NCBI GenBank assembly: GCA_030248225.1
Contig: JASANE010028542.1
Span: forward strand, 79,563-143,562
Direction: 5' to 3'
DNA length: 64,000 nucleotides
Source of the DNA: Trileptium ribeirensis
Taxonomy: Eukaryota; Nematoda; Enoplea; Enoplida; Thoracostomopsidae
Under the pieces are notes generated by a model that saw nothing but the letters and a program-made list of their open reading frames with translations, was not told where the DNA came from and searched no databases. Below are positions 58,801 to 64,000 of the stretch, piece after piece. Within the stretch, counting starts at the first letter, position 1, and every line of letters begins with the position of its first letter. The position numbers were made by a program, and so were the translations under genes.

Positions 58801-60733
58801 AGATCCAACACAAATTGGATGACGAAACTAAGAAGCACAATGCTGAAACGGCGGACTGTTACGCGCGAATGGAAATGTCTATAGCGAAGGCGAAAAAATC
58901 CGAAAAGGAGTTGGATGATTTTAAGGTGTCGTGATGAATTTTGTATTTCATATATTTAACAATTACGTTTTTAGCAATTCAGCGGAGTATGCGCAAAAAT
59001 TTCCTTTTTTTCTGGATTGTATGTTTGTGCTCCAATAATTTCATGTCCATATCATGGAAAAGCGACGGCGATAGAACTGTTTGCAATTATAGCTACGCGG
59101 CATTTAGGCACCGCAATTTTCAGTTTTAGTGGTTCACGATATTGTCGAAACAGCAATGCCAGGGTTTCTCGCGGGGTGACAAATATAGGGTCAATCTTGA
59201 GTTCACTTTCAATCCTAAGGAAGTGGGAGGGGACACAAACGGGTGGCGGGTAAACAAAACTTATTTCAGTCAAAAATACTTTTGACATCAGCTAAAACAA
59301 CTTATTATGAAACTCTGCGCAGTCGCTGTATCTCCAGTACTGCTAATTTTTTTACTTAGACGTGGAAATTAATTGTTTTGTTGAATTTTCATTGCCGGAA
59401 CTGCATTTTTCGTATCGACCAAAAATTTCAGACTCGGAAGTGGTTCAATGAACTGGCTTCTGCGTCTTCCCAAAACTTAGGTGGGAACTATTCGGGCAGC
59501 CCGGTAAAAGAGCATGAATTAATTCATTTAACACCGCTTTTTGTCAAATTGGTCATTTTTGAACTACGAGTGAAAGCTTAAACCAAGAACGCAAAATAAA
59601 GCAAGAAATTGAAATTACAATTACGCATGTGTAGTTTGCTCTGATTTCCATGTTGTATAATATTATTTTTAATATCTCTGGATTCCTGACACAAGTGGTT
59701 ACGTGCTTATTGATTACCTGGGGATATTGTTCAGTTTTAGAGCTAATCTATTCACTGATTGGCTAGGATGGTAGTATCCTAGTAGCAGAAATTGTGTCCC
59801 AGGGTCTGTTTTGAAAACAAACACTGGTTTTAAATAAGCGACAACGTTTCGTTATTACATAATTATACATTATGCTTCTATCCGCATAGCTCATTTAAAG
59901 TGAAGAAATAAGTATTGATGTTTTAAGTGTCAAATTAAAATAATGTATATACTACAACAGACAAAATAATTGCTTTTTGAATAGGTAGTCTCTCGAAATA
60001 GGCTTTAACATGTCGGACATATAATGTTACGTATCGTAGTGAATGGCCCAATTTAGTATTATAAAATAAAACTTTACGTTAAAATTGACAATTATTTAGT
60101 AAAACTCAGTTCGTATCCGGATTATCCGATATCTTGAAATGTATCCTTTTCTGTTTTGCCCGATGCTCGTGTTTAACAAACTAATCCTATCATGTGACTG
60201 CCTATCGCAGATGTTTAAATTTAGCCTATTTGTATTTTTCGAAATATGTTATCTAATACACCCATGTTCGTAAACTTCACTAACTTATTTTACTGCTAAA
60301 CAGATCTTTAATCGAATAGCTTATACTGAAGACATCGTTTAGGCGGTTTTTAGTGGAAGAATCAAAGTATTGTTGCTTTTACTGCTCTTATTGTTTAAGT
60401 TTTCGGGGGTCGCTTAATGAAACATTGTTTACCAGTTGCGTATTCATTATTTTTTGAGAAGTAATTATACACAGAATGTACTTCTCACAGGCATGGTACG
60501 AGCAAGGAAAGCAGGAATTTCATAAAAAATGCGAGGATAACAAGGTGTTGTTTGTCGAGAAAGGCGTTCTTGAAAAGCAACTTGCAACGCTTGCTTCCGA
60601 TAATGAGTCGTTATCAAAAGAATTCGATGCATTCAAATCTGAAATTGACAAAATTACGGTGTCGCAAACGTCAGAGTTGGAACGAGCATACAAAGACGCA
60701 GAAAAGAGCAAACGTGAAGCGACGTCAGCTATG
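28385..60733 (+). CDS. Long coiled-coil protein gene, 18 exons recognised, 3' end beyond window
   Basis: Eighteen exons (listed separately) with GT donors and T-rich AG acceptors join in one frame of 1,101 codons, if the 112-base form of exon 3 is used. The first ~145 residues are Arg/Ser/Pro-rich and low in coil propensity; from exon 2 onward almost everything is heptad coiled coil rich in Glu, Lys, Gln, Leu and Ala, with no motor, zinc-finger or membrane segment. It is therefore a rod-like cytoskeletal, spindle, nuclear or Golgi-type scaffold; I cannot name the family. The basic Ser-rich head followed by QQLVELNEKLAA resembles, weakly, an intermediate-filament head and helix start, but the rod is far longer than in lamins. 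No stop codon appears after exon 18. Confidence 0.85.
29779..29902 (+). CDS. Coiled-coil gene exon 2
   Basis: Acceptor TATTTCAG, donor GTAAGA; 124 bases, phase 0 in and phase 1 out. It encodes SRYLREREQKERYEQ then a heptad stretch ending IDENDRK. Its last 19 bases open the right palindrome arm. The phase match to the 112-base exon 3 shows this 3' end is authentic. Confidence 0.85.
31205..32368. mobile_element. Non-autonomous hAT-type element, right-arm copy
   Basis: Mirror of 25975-27138. CAGGGAATAACCGGAACCG at one end and the inverted GTTACTCCCTG at the other, with target duplication GTATATAT on both sides (31197-31204, 32369-32376). It lies in intron 2 of the coiled-coil gene. Confidence 0.82.
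33213..33325 (+). CDS. Coiled-coil gene exon 3, carrying a one-base insertion
   Basis: Acceptor TTTTTAG and donor GTAATT are intact. It encodes KEINKEVARLRSEVTSL and ends KLEDQLK plus two bases. A third T at 33222-33224 (two in the left-arm copy) makes it 113 rather than 112 bases and shifts the frame entering from exon 2. Either an error in this sequence or a real frameshift in this copy explains it. Confidence 0.8.
33978..34340. repeat. Relative of the 42-kb MITE, incomplete
   Basis: CACTTTCCAAATCCT and the following 300 or so bases match the element at 42031-42402 in order (ATTTATGT, TTAACATTA-type and GAAAATATGGA blocks). The left end reads CCTGGCCACTGTGGG, a decayed terminal repeat; the right terminal repeat is not found. 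The mirror copy lies in the left arm. Confidence 0.6.
34441..34525 (+). CDS. Coiled-coil gene exon 4
   Basis: Acceptor CAATTTTAG, donor GTATGC; 85 bases, phase 2 in and phase 0 out. It encodes EKEKSSSLHEALELKDMF and onward to KLQAE, a heptad coil. Confidence 0.88.
35295..35418 (+). CDS. Coiled-coil gene exon 5
   Basis: Acceptor CCTTACAG, donor GTATGC; 124 bases, phase 0 in and phase 1 out. It encodes ISQRDKEIGKLKRENEKLQ and onward to TSQEKIQ; the split codon with exon 6 gives Ser. Confidence 0.9.
37823..38973. mobile_element. Non-autonomous hAT-type element in intron 5
   Basis: CAGGGAATAACCGGAACCG at the left and inverted GGTTACTCCCTG at the right, with perfect 8-bp target duplications CTACATTG (37815-37822 and 38974-38981). 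Internally it aligns end to end with the arm copies but has one 27-base CCGGTTCCGG-type unit instead of two. It lies outside the palindrome, so it is an independent insertion of the family. Confidence 0.88.
38974..39807. other. Intron 5 remainder, nothing coding
   Basis: Short overlapping frames on both strands around 39.4-39.74 kb show no coiled-coil pattern and no splice-site support. No repeat family recognised. Confidence 0.3.
39808..39890 (+). CDS. Coiled-coil gene exon 6
   Basis: Acceptor TTTTGTAG, donor GTAAGT; 83 bases, phase 1 in and phase 0 out. It encodes LETKNAQLHGMDIKLKDL and onward to LHSAEN. First exon outside the palindrome; its phase fits exon 5 of the right arm. Confidence 0.88.
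41208..41348 (+). CDS. Coiled-coil gene exon 7
   Basis: Acceptor TTTTTAG, donor GTATAT; 47 codons, phase 0. It encodes TLEDRSQKLDYYKPLCEKL and an acidic heptad stretch ending AKAETCRAE. Confidence 0.9.
42031..42402. mobile_element. 372-bp MITE with perfect 16-bp terminal inverted repeats
   Basis: ACTGGCCTGTCCACAG at the left end is the exact inverse of CTGTGGACAGGCCAGT at the right end. GAA occurs just outside both ends and may be a 3-bp target duplication. There is no coding capacity. Related fragments occur at 33978-34340 and near 47160. Superfamily undecided. Confidence 0.8.
42937..43059 (+). CDS. Coiled-coil gene exon 8
   Basis: Acceptor GCTTTAG, donor GTTTAC; 41 codons, phase 0. It encodes VDSVMALFNDEKMKYDNL and onward to RYTDLSK. 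Confidence 0.85.
43505..43615 (+). CDS. Coiled-coil gene exon 9
   Basis: Acceptor TTCTTGCAG, donor GTAAAT; 37 codons, phase 0. It encodes KYDALYNEKVALADEKTKF and onward to RERLKM. Confidence 0.88.
43616..45700. other. Intron 9, nothing coding
   Basis: About 2.1 kb, AT-rich. Tracts around 44.68-44.75 kb repeat the phrase GTGTTTTTTGAAATT twice. No transposon motif or tandem array recognised. Confidence 0.4.
45701..46075 (+). CDS. Coiled-coil gene exon 10, the longest rod exon
   Basis: Acceptor ATTTGTCAG, donor GTGAGA; 125 codons, phase 0. It encodes ESNIDAIRHEAALAKKLLE and continuous heptads ending ARQENLLAES. Composition is rich in Glu, Gln, Arg and Leu with no proline, as in long parallel coiled coils. 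Confidence 0.93.
47150..47500. repeat. Interspersed repeat fragments in intron 10
   Basis: CTGGACTGTCCACAGCCCTCC (near 47162) matches the inverted right end of the 42-kb MITE. A second block, CAGGAAAGTACCTAGGGGCA (near 47423), matches 42640-42710 (CAGGAAAGTACCTAAGGGAG, then ATGAACTGGGGG). So both elements of the 42-kb neighbourhood recur here in the same intron series. Confidence 0.6.
47685..48285. repeat. Tandem duplication, two ~302-bp units, in intron 10
   Basis: Unit 1 starts GACTCGGAATTTCGAGGGTT (47685) and unit 2 GACCCGGAATTTCGGGGGTT (47987); both end CAGCAGAAATGCAATTT. The copies are closely similar with scattered substitutions, implying fairly recent duplication. Confidence 0.85.
48412..48693 (+). 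CDS. Coiled-coil gene exon 11
   Basis: Acceptor TGATTTTAG, donor GTTAGA; 94 codons, phase 0. It encodes KLHLQQQKSELSSIIDGL and onward through heptads to VKQLKTKSK. Confidence 0.92.
48694..49908. other. Intron 11, first part; a GC-richer stretch at 49.19-49.32 kb
   Basis: A locally GC-rich, CTACC/CCTCC-rich stretch begins near GGATCGGACCTCCGCCGG (49200) and has no recognised identity. Short frames on both sides carry no coiled-coil signature. Confidence 0.3.
49909..50300. repeat. Tandem array of a ~162-bp unit, about 2.5 diverged copies
   Basis: TGTTGCATCTTTTGTTACAA (49909), TGTTGCATCTGCTATTACAA (50071) and TGTTGAATCTGCGAATAAAA (50233) are spaced exactly 162 bases apart. Each is followed by a TTTTCAAG- or TTTTATAA-type block and a CATTCTAAGGGACC or CATGCTCTGGGACC block. 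It lies in intron 11. Confidence 0.75.
50301..51491. other. Intron 11, last part, nothing coding
   Basis: About 1.2 kb AT-rich sequence with no repeat family or open frame that I can support. Confidence 0.35.
51492..51647 (+). CDS. Coiled-coil gene exon 12
   Basis: Acceptor CTGTTTAG, donor GTTGGT; 52 codons, phase 0. It encodes ELSLENERHKKFLASNEEQ and onward to AERELSTAK. Confidence 0.92.
52557..52730 (+). CDS. Coiled-coil gene exon 13
   Basis: Acceptor TTTACCAG, donor GTATGC; 58 codons, phase 0. It encodes LQISLEDRNNECNTLKAS and onward to ALLETKKLL. Confidence 0.9.
52865..53240. repeat. Tandem duplication, two 186-bp units
   Basis: GTCAGAACGTAGTGAAACGT occurs at 52865 and 53051, and the whole unit through GGTGTCTGGTTTCGGG repeats almost without change. 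Near identity implies a recent event. It is contiguous with the ~350-bp array and shares the TTCGGGGTCA phrase with it. Confidence 0.9.
53236..54535. repeat. Tandem array of a ~350-bp satellite-like unit, about 3.7 copies
   Basis: Unit starts (GGTCA followed by AAATGAGGGTTTTTT- or AAATAAAGGTTTTTT-like sequence) lie at 53236, 53581, 53939 and 54288, so periods are 345, 358 and 349. Each unit contains CGGAAGCAAGG, TCTTTTTTG, TTGTTCTGACGTC and CTATGGGT blocks. Open frames at 53409, 53859 and 54246 are the same repeated sequence and are not genes. It lies in intron 13. Confidence 0.88.
54854..55024 (+). CDS. Coiled-coil gene exon 14
   Basis: Acceptor TTTCTACAG, donor GTATGA; 57 codons, phase 0. 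It encodes AQRTSEYSALEMQLSAAVE and onward to NDTQKAHY. Reading through would stop at once (TGA), supporting the donor. Confidence 0.9.
55025..56226. other. Intron 14, nothing coding
   Basis: 1.2 kb AT-rich DNA without recognised repeats or exon-like frames. Confidence 0.4.
56227..56370 (+). CDS. Coiled-coil gene exon 15
   Basis: Acceptor CATTTTAAG (AAG rather than the usual CAG or TAG), donor GTTGGT; 48 codons, phase 0. It encodes TKTLKEHRAKDSELVQSL and onward to DLKAELK. Confidence 0.87.
57491..57721. repeat. Tandem duplication containing the exon 16 splice acceptor
   Basis: ACATTATACAGGTGCGCAGC (57491) recurs as ACATTATACAAGTGCGCAGC (57615), and both copies end with AATTTGTTTTAGCATACGA. 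The acceptor AG therefore occurs at 57592-57593 and 57707-57708. Only the second leads into the coil exon; the first reads into a stop after about 24 codons. Confidence 0.88.
57709..57864 (+). CDS. Coiled-coil gene exon 16
   Basis: Acceptor TTGTTTTAG, donor GTTAGT; 52 codons, phase 0. It encodes HTTSMLSASEKHVGELSTK and onward to DEISQMK. The first four codons lie in the duplicated segment. Confidence 0.87.
58704..58925 (+). CDS. Coiled-coil gene exon 17
   Basis: Acceptor TTGGTTTAG, donor GTGTCG; 74 codons, phase 0. It encodes KDFESKCDECNRTQSDLEK and onward to SEKELDDFK. Two Cys in CDEC and one further on are unusual for the rod; no zinc-finger spacing is apparent. Confidence 0.88.
58926..60490. 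other. Intron 17, nothing confidently coding
   Basis: A frame near 59378-59581 has an AG-like start but lacks heptads, so I do not accept it as an exon. Confidence 0.35.
60491..60733 (+). CDS. Coiled-coil gene exon 18, last one recognised
   Basis: Acceptor TTCTCACAG, donor GTAAAT; 81 codons, phase 0. It encodes AWYEQGKQEFHKKCEDNK and onward to SKREATSAM. The donor and absence of a stop indicate further exons to the right of the window. Confidence 0.9.
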
Positions 60734-61414
60734 GTAAATCAAGTTTTTCTACTTGCGAGTATGTTCAATGTCATAGTGCTGCAGCTTCATTTCATAGAGG
60801 CCGAAACATCTCTGATCAAGTTTACTCTCTAAGCATTCAGGGTTCTCAGCATAGCGACGTTATAAGTGATACCTTATTATGGGCCACGAGTTACTGAGTT
60901 ACTGCTATGGTTCATCTCCACAAAAATGCAGCTCCCTTACTGGTCCAACTCCTATTCCTAGATTTTTGATAGACAACATTACAAATGCCCAATCTTGAAT
61001 GGAGAAGTTTGCTAAAACCGACGAACAAGGTTTTGACACAACCTTCTAGTTTGGGAGAATGGTTATTCAAGAGTGGTTTTTTGTTGCCACAAAAATTTTT
61101 TAACACTCGAGTTTTCCATCTTAGCCAGTTTTTATTGAACAGTAAATTTAGAATTACTGCAGCTGGTATCCAAAGTTTCCATTTCTGTGTGTACTTACGT
61201 ACTTACTTACTTAGATGTCATACGTGAAATAGTAAAATTCGCTACATTTTTATACCTAGGCGACACATTAATTATAAATGGGTGTCCAAACTAACTTATA
61301 TTGAAGTATATATTGAAACGATGGTCGATGTAACTTTTAGAGGCAGATGAGAAATGTATGCTACGCGGTTCTAAATATACTAAGTCTTTAGCCTAAGCTA
61401 AGGTACCTATATGG
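60734..61414. other. Intron or 3' flank, nothing coding
   Basis: About 0.7 kb without an exon-like frame. The stretch near 60.92-61.1 kb has overlapping short frames on both strands only. Confidence 0.35.
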
Positions 61415-61539
61415 TAGGGAATAATCGGAACCGTTCATTTATACCAGACCCGGAACATGGTTTTCGAAACATATATATATATTTGGGCGCAATCCCAGTT
61501 GAGGGGGGAGTAATTCAACCAACCATGCAATTTTTCTGA

Positions 61540-62246
61540 AATGACATCTTTTATACTAAATCCGCCCACATTTCTCTTGGAAATGCAATTTTATTAATTC
61601 AAGCCTACATCGACAAACAGACTACAACATGGATTCAAAAGCAATTACATGTTAGTAAAAATACCGTCACCGATTGGTATAACTATTGCCGAGACATTGC
61701 GGTTGCATTCGACAGGGACTACTGGCAGTATCTGCGATTGGGAGGCCCTGGTGTTGACGTTGAGATTGACGAATCTATTTTTTTCGGCTAAAATATCATC
61801 GTGGTTTACGTCGACGAAAACATGGCTGGGTTCTTGGTATGATCGAGCGACATTCTCAAAGGTGTCTTCTCTTCCCAGTCAACAACCGACAAATTCCAAC
61901 AGTAATCCCATTAATTATTCAACATGTTTTACCTGGAACCCGAATCCTAACCGACAGCTTTCGTACCTACATTGACGGTTTACGTGCCCTTCCACGGCCA
62001 CATCTCTACACGCACGAAACTGTCAATCATCATAATAGACAATTTGTAAATCCCACTGATCATACCGTACATACACAGAACATCGATGGATTGTGGGCCC
62101 GGCTCAAAGAATCTATCCGAACACGTGGTGGAGTGAAACCGCAGTTGTTTGATCGTTATTTGAAGGAATATACCTGGCGACAACAATTTAAAGACAATCC
62201 TCAAGGGGAATTTTTCGCTCAACTACATGCTCTTTATCCATTATAA
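61540..62246 (+). pseudogene. Merlin transposase (IS1016/IS1595-related DDE), frameshifted
   Basis: The first frame (61540-61791) has a helix-turn-helix-like WIQKQLHVSKNTVTDWYNYC and the first catalytic block GVDVEIDESIFFG. After a frameshift at 61789-61790 the second frame continues KYHRGLRRRKHGWVLGMIER, ILTDSFRTYIDG and QNIDGLWARLKESIRTRGG, ending at a stop at 62244-62246. These blocks and their order are those of eukaryotic Merlin transposases, related to bacterial IS1016/IS1595. About 236 codons survive; the N-terminus is broken by a stop at 61537. The single indel makes it a recent but inactive copy. Confidence 0.88.
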
Positions 62247-62311
62247 ATGTAAGATATCTTGCATTTGTCTATAATAGTCAATAATCTTCTAATAGTCAAT
62301 AGCAAAATATA

Positions 62312-62352
62312 CTTAGCCTAAGCCTAAGACTGAGCCTAAGCCTAAGCCTAAG
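62312..62352. repeat. Short interstitial (TTAGGC)-type array
   Basis: Six to seven CCTAAG units (one degenerate, ACTGAG) run in a row; the other strand reads TTAGGC, the telomere repeat of many nematodes. A related CTTTAGCCTAAGCTAAGG lies at 61386. Confidence 0.7.
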
Positions 62353-62353
62353 T

Positions 62354-62373
62354 CGGGGGGCTGCCGCCCCCCG
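62354..62373. repeat. Perfect GC hairpin beside the TTAGGC-type array
   Basis: CGGGGGGC and GCCCCCCG form an 8-bp perfect stem around a TGCC loop, followed by another C-run. It is inside the Merlin element; a role is not known. Confidence 0.7.
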
Positions 62374-64000
62374 AACCCCCCGCACTAAGCTGTTACTCCC
62401 ACAAAGCAAATTTCTCAAATTTAATTTTTTATAAATTCACGTATTTGCCCATAATTTCTTACAATATCAAAATTTTGCAACGAAATTGCCTCCATTCAAC
62501 TCCTCTCGTCATTCCGCGTCTAACGGTATATAATATGTCCATGTTATTACGAAAAAAAAATTTTTTCATTTTTTTCCATAATTACGGAATTACCCTGCAT
62601 CACTTACCCACATTGCCCCAACTTCCCCATCACTAAACTTTATAACGATTTTTTGTTATCATATGAAAGCCTATTAAATTCCACATTGTATGGTGAAGAC
62701 CTTATCCAAATCCATCATTCCTTTCAAAAGTTATAATCATTTTTCTAAAAATCGTCACTTTTTAAAATGTTCATTTTTTGAAAAACCTCTTTTTAGGGGT
62801 ACCCTGGGGACTTACCCTTTGACCCTAGAGCCTCAAAACCATTCTAAATCGAAAGAGCGGACGTTTTTTACCCATGCGGGGATTAAGGGGGAGTAGAATT
62901 GAGCGAAGCGAAGGCGGCTTAAGTTTGAAAAAAGCCTCCAAAAGCCAAAAAGCAACCCATCCTAAATCATAGAATAATGAGTTCAACATCAAGGTTTATG
63001 TTTCCAAAAGGGGCGAACCTGATCACGAAGTGATCTCTTTTGGGGGTGAGAGATGATTGGGGGTACAGAGACTATGGGGGCATAGTTTCCAAAAGATGGG
63101 TGCTATAGCAAGCGTAAAATAATTTTTCCCCCCCCAACTTTGTATATAGTATCGAAATATATATATACATATATATATTTGTATATGTATCGAAATATAT
63201 ATATAGTAAACCGGATGAAGGTACAGTGGATTTAAATTGTATTAAAAATAAATTTACATGAAACTTAATTTCGACATTTCGGCCTCTCTGGAACTTTTAA
63301 GAGGCTGAGGAAGCTAATAATGATTATTTATCGATAAATATGTCAGTTTTAGACCCACAGAGCGAAAAATGCATCCACCATACAGTCTTTTTAAATTGCG
63401 TCAAACTGATTTTGCTTGTAACGCAAGGAGTGTAGACTAAACAGTTTCTGTCTCCACTCGCCTCCCTTTACTAGACATACGTTTGTTACATGTTATTCCA
63501 CAGGAAACTTAAAATTATTAGTTTATGTGGTACTAAAAGAAAATAAAAAGGTATTGTAATTTTCTGATCAGTGCTCACAAACATTGTTTCGGTTAGCGTT
63601 GCTCAACCAGTGCCTGTCACCTAGATGATAATGATGATGACTTTCTGATCAGAATGCTATAAATGAGACAAGCTGTGATATAAATGAGACATACGGTGAT
63701 ACTGCTCGCATAGTTTCAATAAATACAGTTCATTACCAGGAACGCAGTTACTGGCTGCGTTGCAGTGCAGCTATGTTACTTTAGTCCAATGCCAACGCAC
63801 TGCCTGCTGCTTGATGCAATTTATGTTGGCCAACAGATATGTACTTACAAATAACTTGTTTAGTTAACGACGTGGCTTTATTTTGTTAACAAACTCTTAC
63901 ATGGTCAAGATAAAAATTTCTAACTGAAATTATGTGTCCTACATATGTTTCACAGGGTAATTTGATCTTTTAATATTTTGTTTAGTATATTTAGTATATA

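Larger units (their letters stand above)
61497..63139 (+). mobile_element. Merlin DNA transposon nested in the hAT-type element
   Basis: Imperfect 19-base inverted ends AGTTGAGGGGGGAGTAATT (61497-61515) and, inverted, AGTTGGGGGGGGAAAAATT (63139-63121). It lies within AT-rich flanks of the interrupted element, where an 8-9 bp target duplication would be hidden in the ATATAT run. It contains one transposase remnant and about 0.9 kb of non-coding DNA with a TTAGGC-type array and a GC hairpin. Confidence 0.65.
61415..64000. mobile_element. hAT-type element, fourth copy, split by a Merlin insertion and cut by the window edge
   Basis: TAGGGAATAATCGGAACCGTTC (61415-61436) is a slightly decayed left end of the family seen at 37823. 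The alignment stops at CGAAACATATATAT (about 61465-61480) and resumes at CGAAATATATATATAGTAAA (about 63191), then follows the other copies (GAGGCTGAGGAAGCTAATAATG, then TTATTTATCGAT) to the end of the window. The 1.7 kb between is a younger insertion. Confidence 0.75.

Noticed and set aside
59378..59581. Possible additional exon of the coiled-coil gene between exons 17 and 18
   Set aside because: It has an AG in front but no heptad pattern, contains Gly/Ser/Pro-rich sequence and no consistent donor.
28862..60490. Naming the coiled-coil protein as myosin, lamin or a golgin
   Set aside because: No motor, lamin tail or GRIP-type domain is in the window, and heptad similarity alone does not identify a family.

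Overview
This is a window of AT-rich animal nuclear DNA, almost certainly from an invertebrate. It holds small exons split by long introns (GT donors, T-rich AG acceptors), many decayed eukaryotic transposons (Penelope-like, LINE, pogo/Tigger, Merlin, hAT-type and LTR-like) and no bacterial gene organisation. A short run of TTAGGC-type repeats near 62.3 kb is the telomere unit of many nematodes, but as a species clue it is weak.

Layout. 0.2-0.6 kb: first exon of an unrecognised gene that runs off the left edge on the minus strand. 1-6 kb: diverged LTR-like repeats around a degenerate gag-like coding stretch (minus). 6-8.3 kb: pogo/Tigger transposase with two disabling changes, then a small inverted-repeat element. 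8.3-10.6 kb: nothing recognisable. 10.6-13.9 kb: a LINE reverse-transcriptase fragment abutting a Penelope-like element whose GIY-YIG endonuclease is encoded before the reverse transcriptase (the permuted Naiad-type order). 14-18.8 kb: another LTR-like copy and featureless AT-rich DNA. 18.8-21.2 kb: a 48-bp hairpin repeat, homopolymer-rich sequence, a GC-richer block unlike its surroundings, a tRNA-Ser-like element and a low-complexity tract.

21.2-37.1 kb is the most striking structure: a palindrome with ~7.2-kb arms (21197-28430 and 29884-37138) and a 1453-base loop. It sits on the 5' exons of a long plus-strand coiled-coil gene whose 18 recognisable exons run from about 28.4 to 60.7 kb. With one correction the exons join into an open frame of 1,101 codons with no stop reached, so the gene continues to the right. 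The left arm carries antisense copies of exons 3-5. In exon 3 the left copy keeps the reading frame and the right copy has one extra T. The apparent start codon lies in the duplicated sequence and is probably not the original start. The low-complexity, compositionally odd DNA beside the outer left end makes an assembly fold-back or chimeric join a serious possibility; a real inverted duplication is the alternative.

Introns from 37 to 60 kb contain a non-autonomous hAT-type element with perfect 8-bp target duplications, a 372-bp MITE and several tandem arrays (about 302, 162, 186 and 350 bp), plus a duplicated splice-acceptor region at 57.5-57.7 kb. The right edge is another hAT-type copy interrupted by a Merlin DNA transposon with a frameshifted transposase. 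I see no operon, CRISPR array or viral genome. Apart from the coiled-coil gene and the exon at the left edge, nothing here looks like a functional gene.
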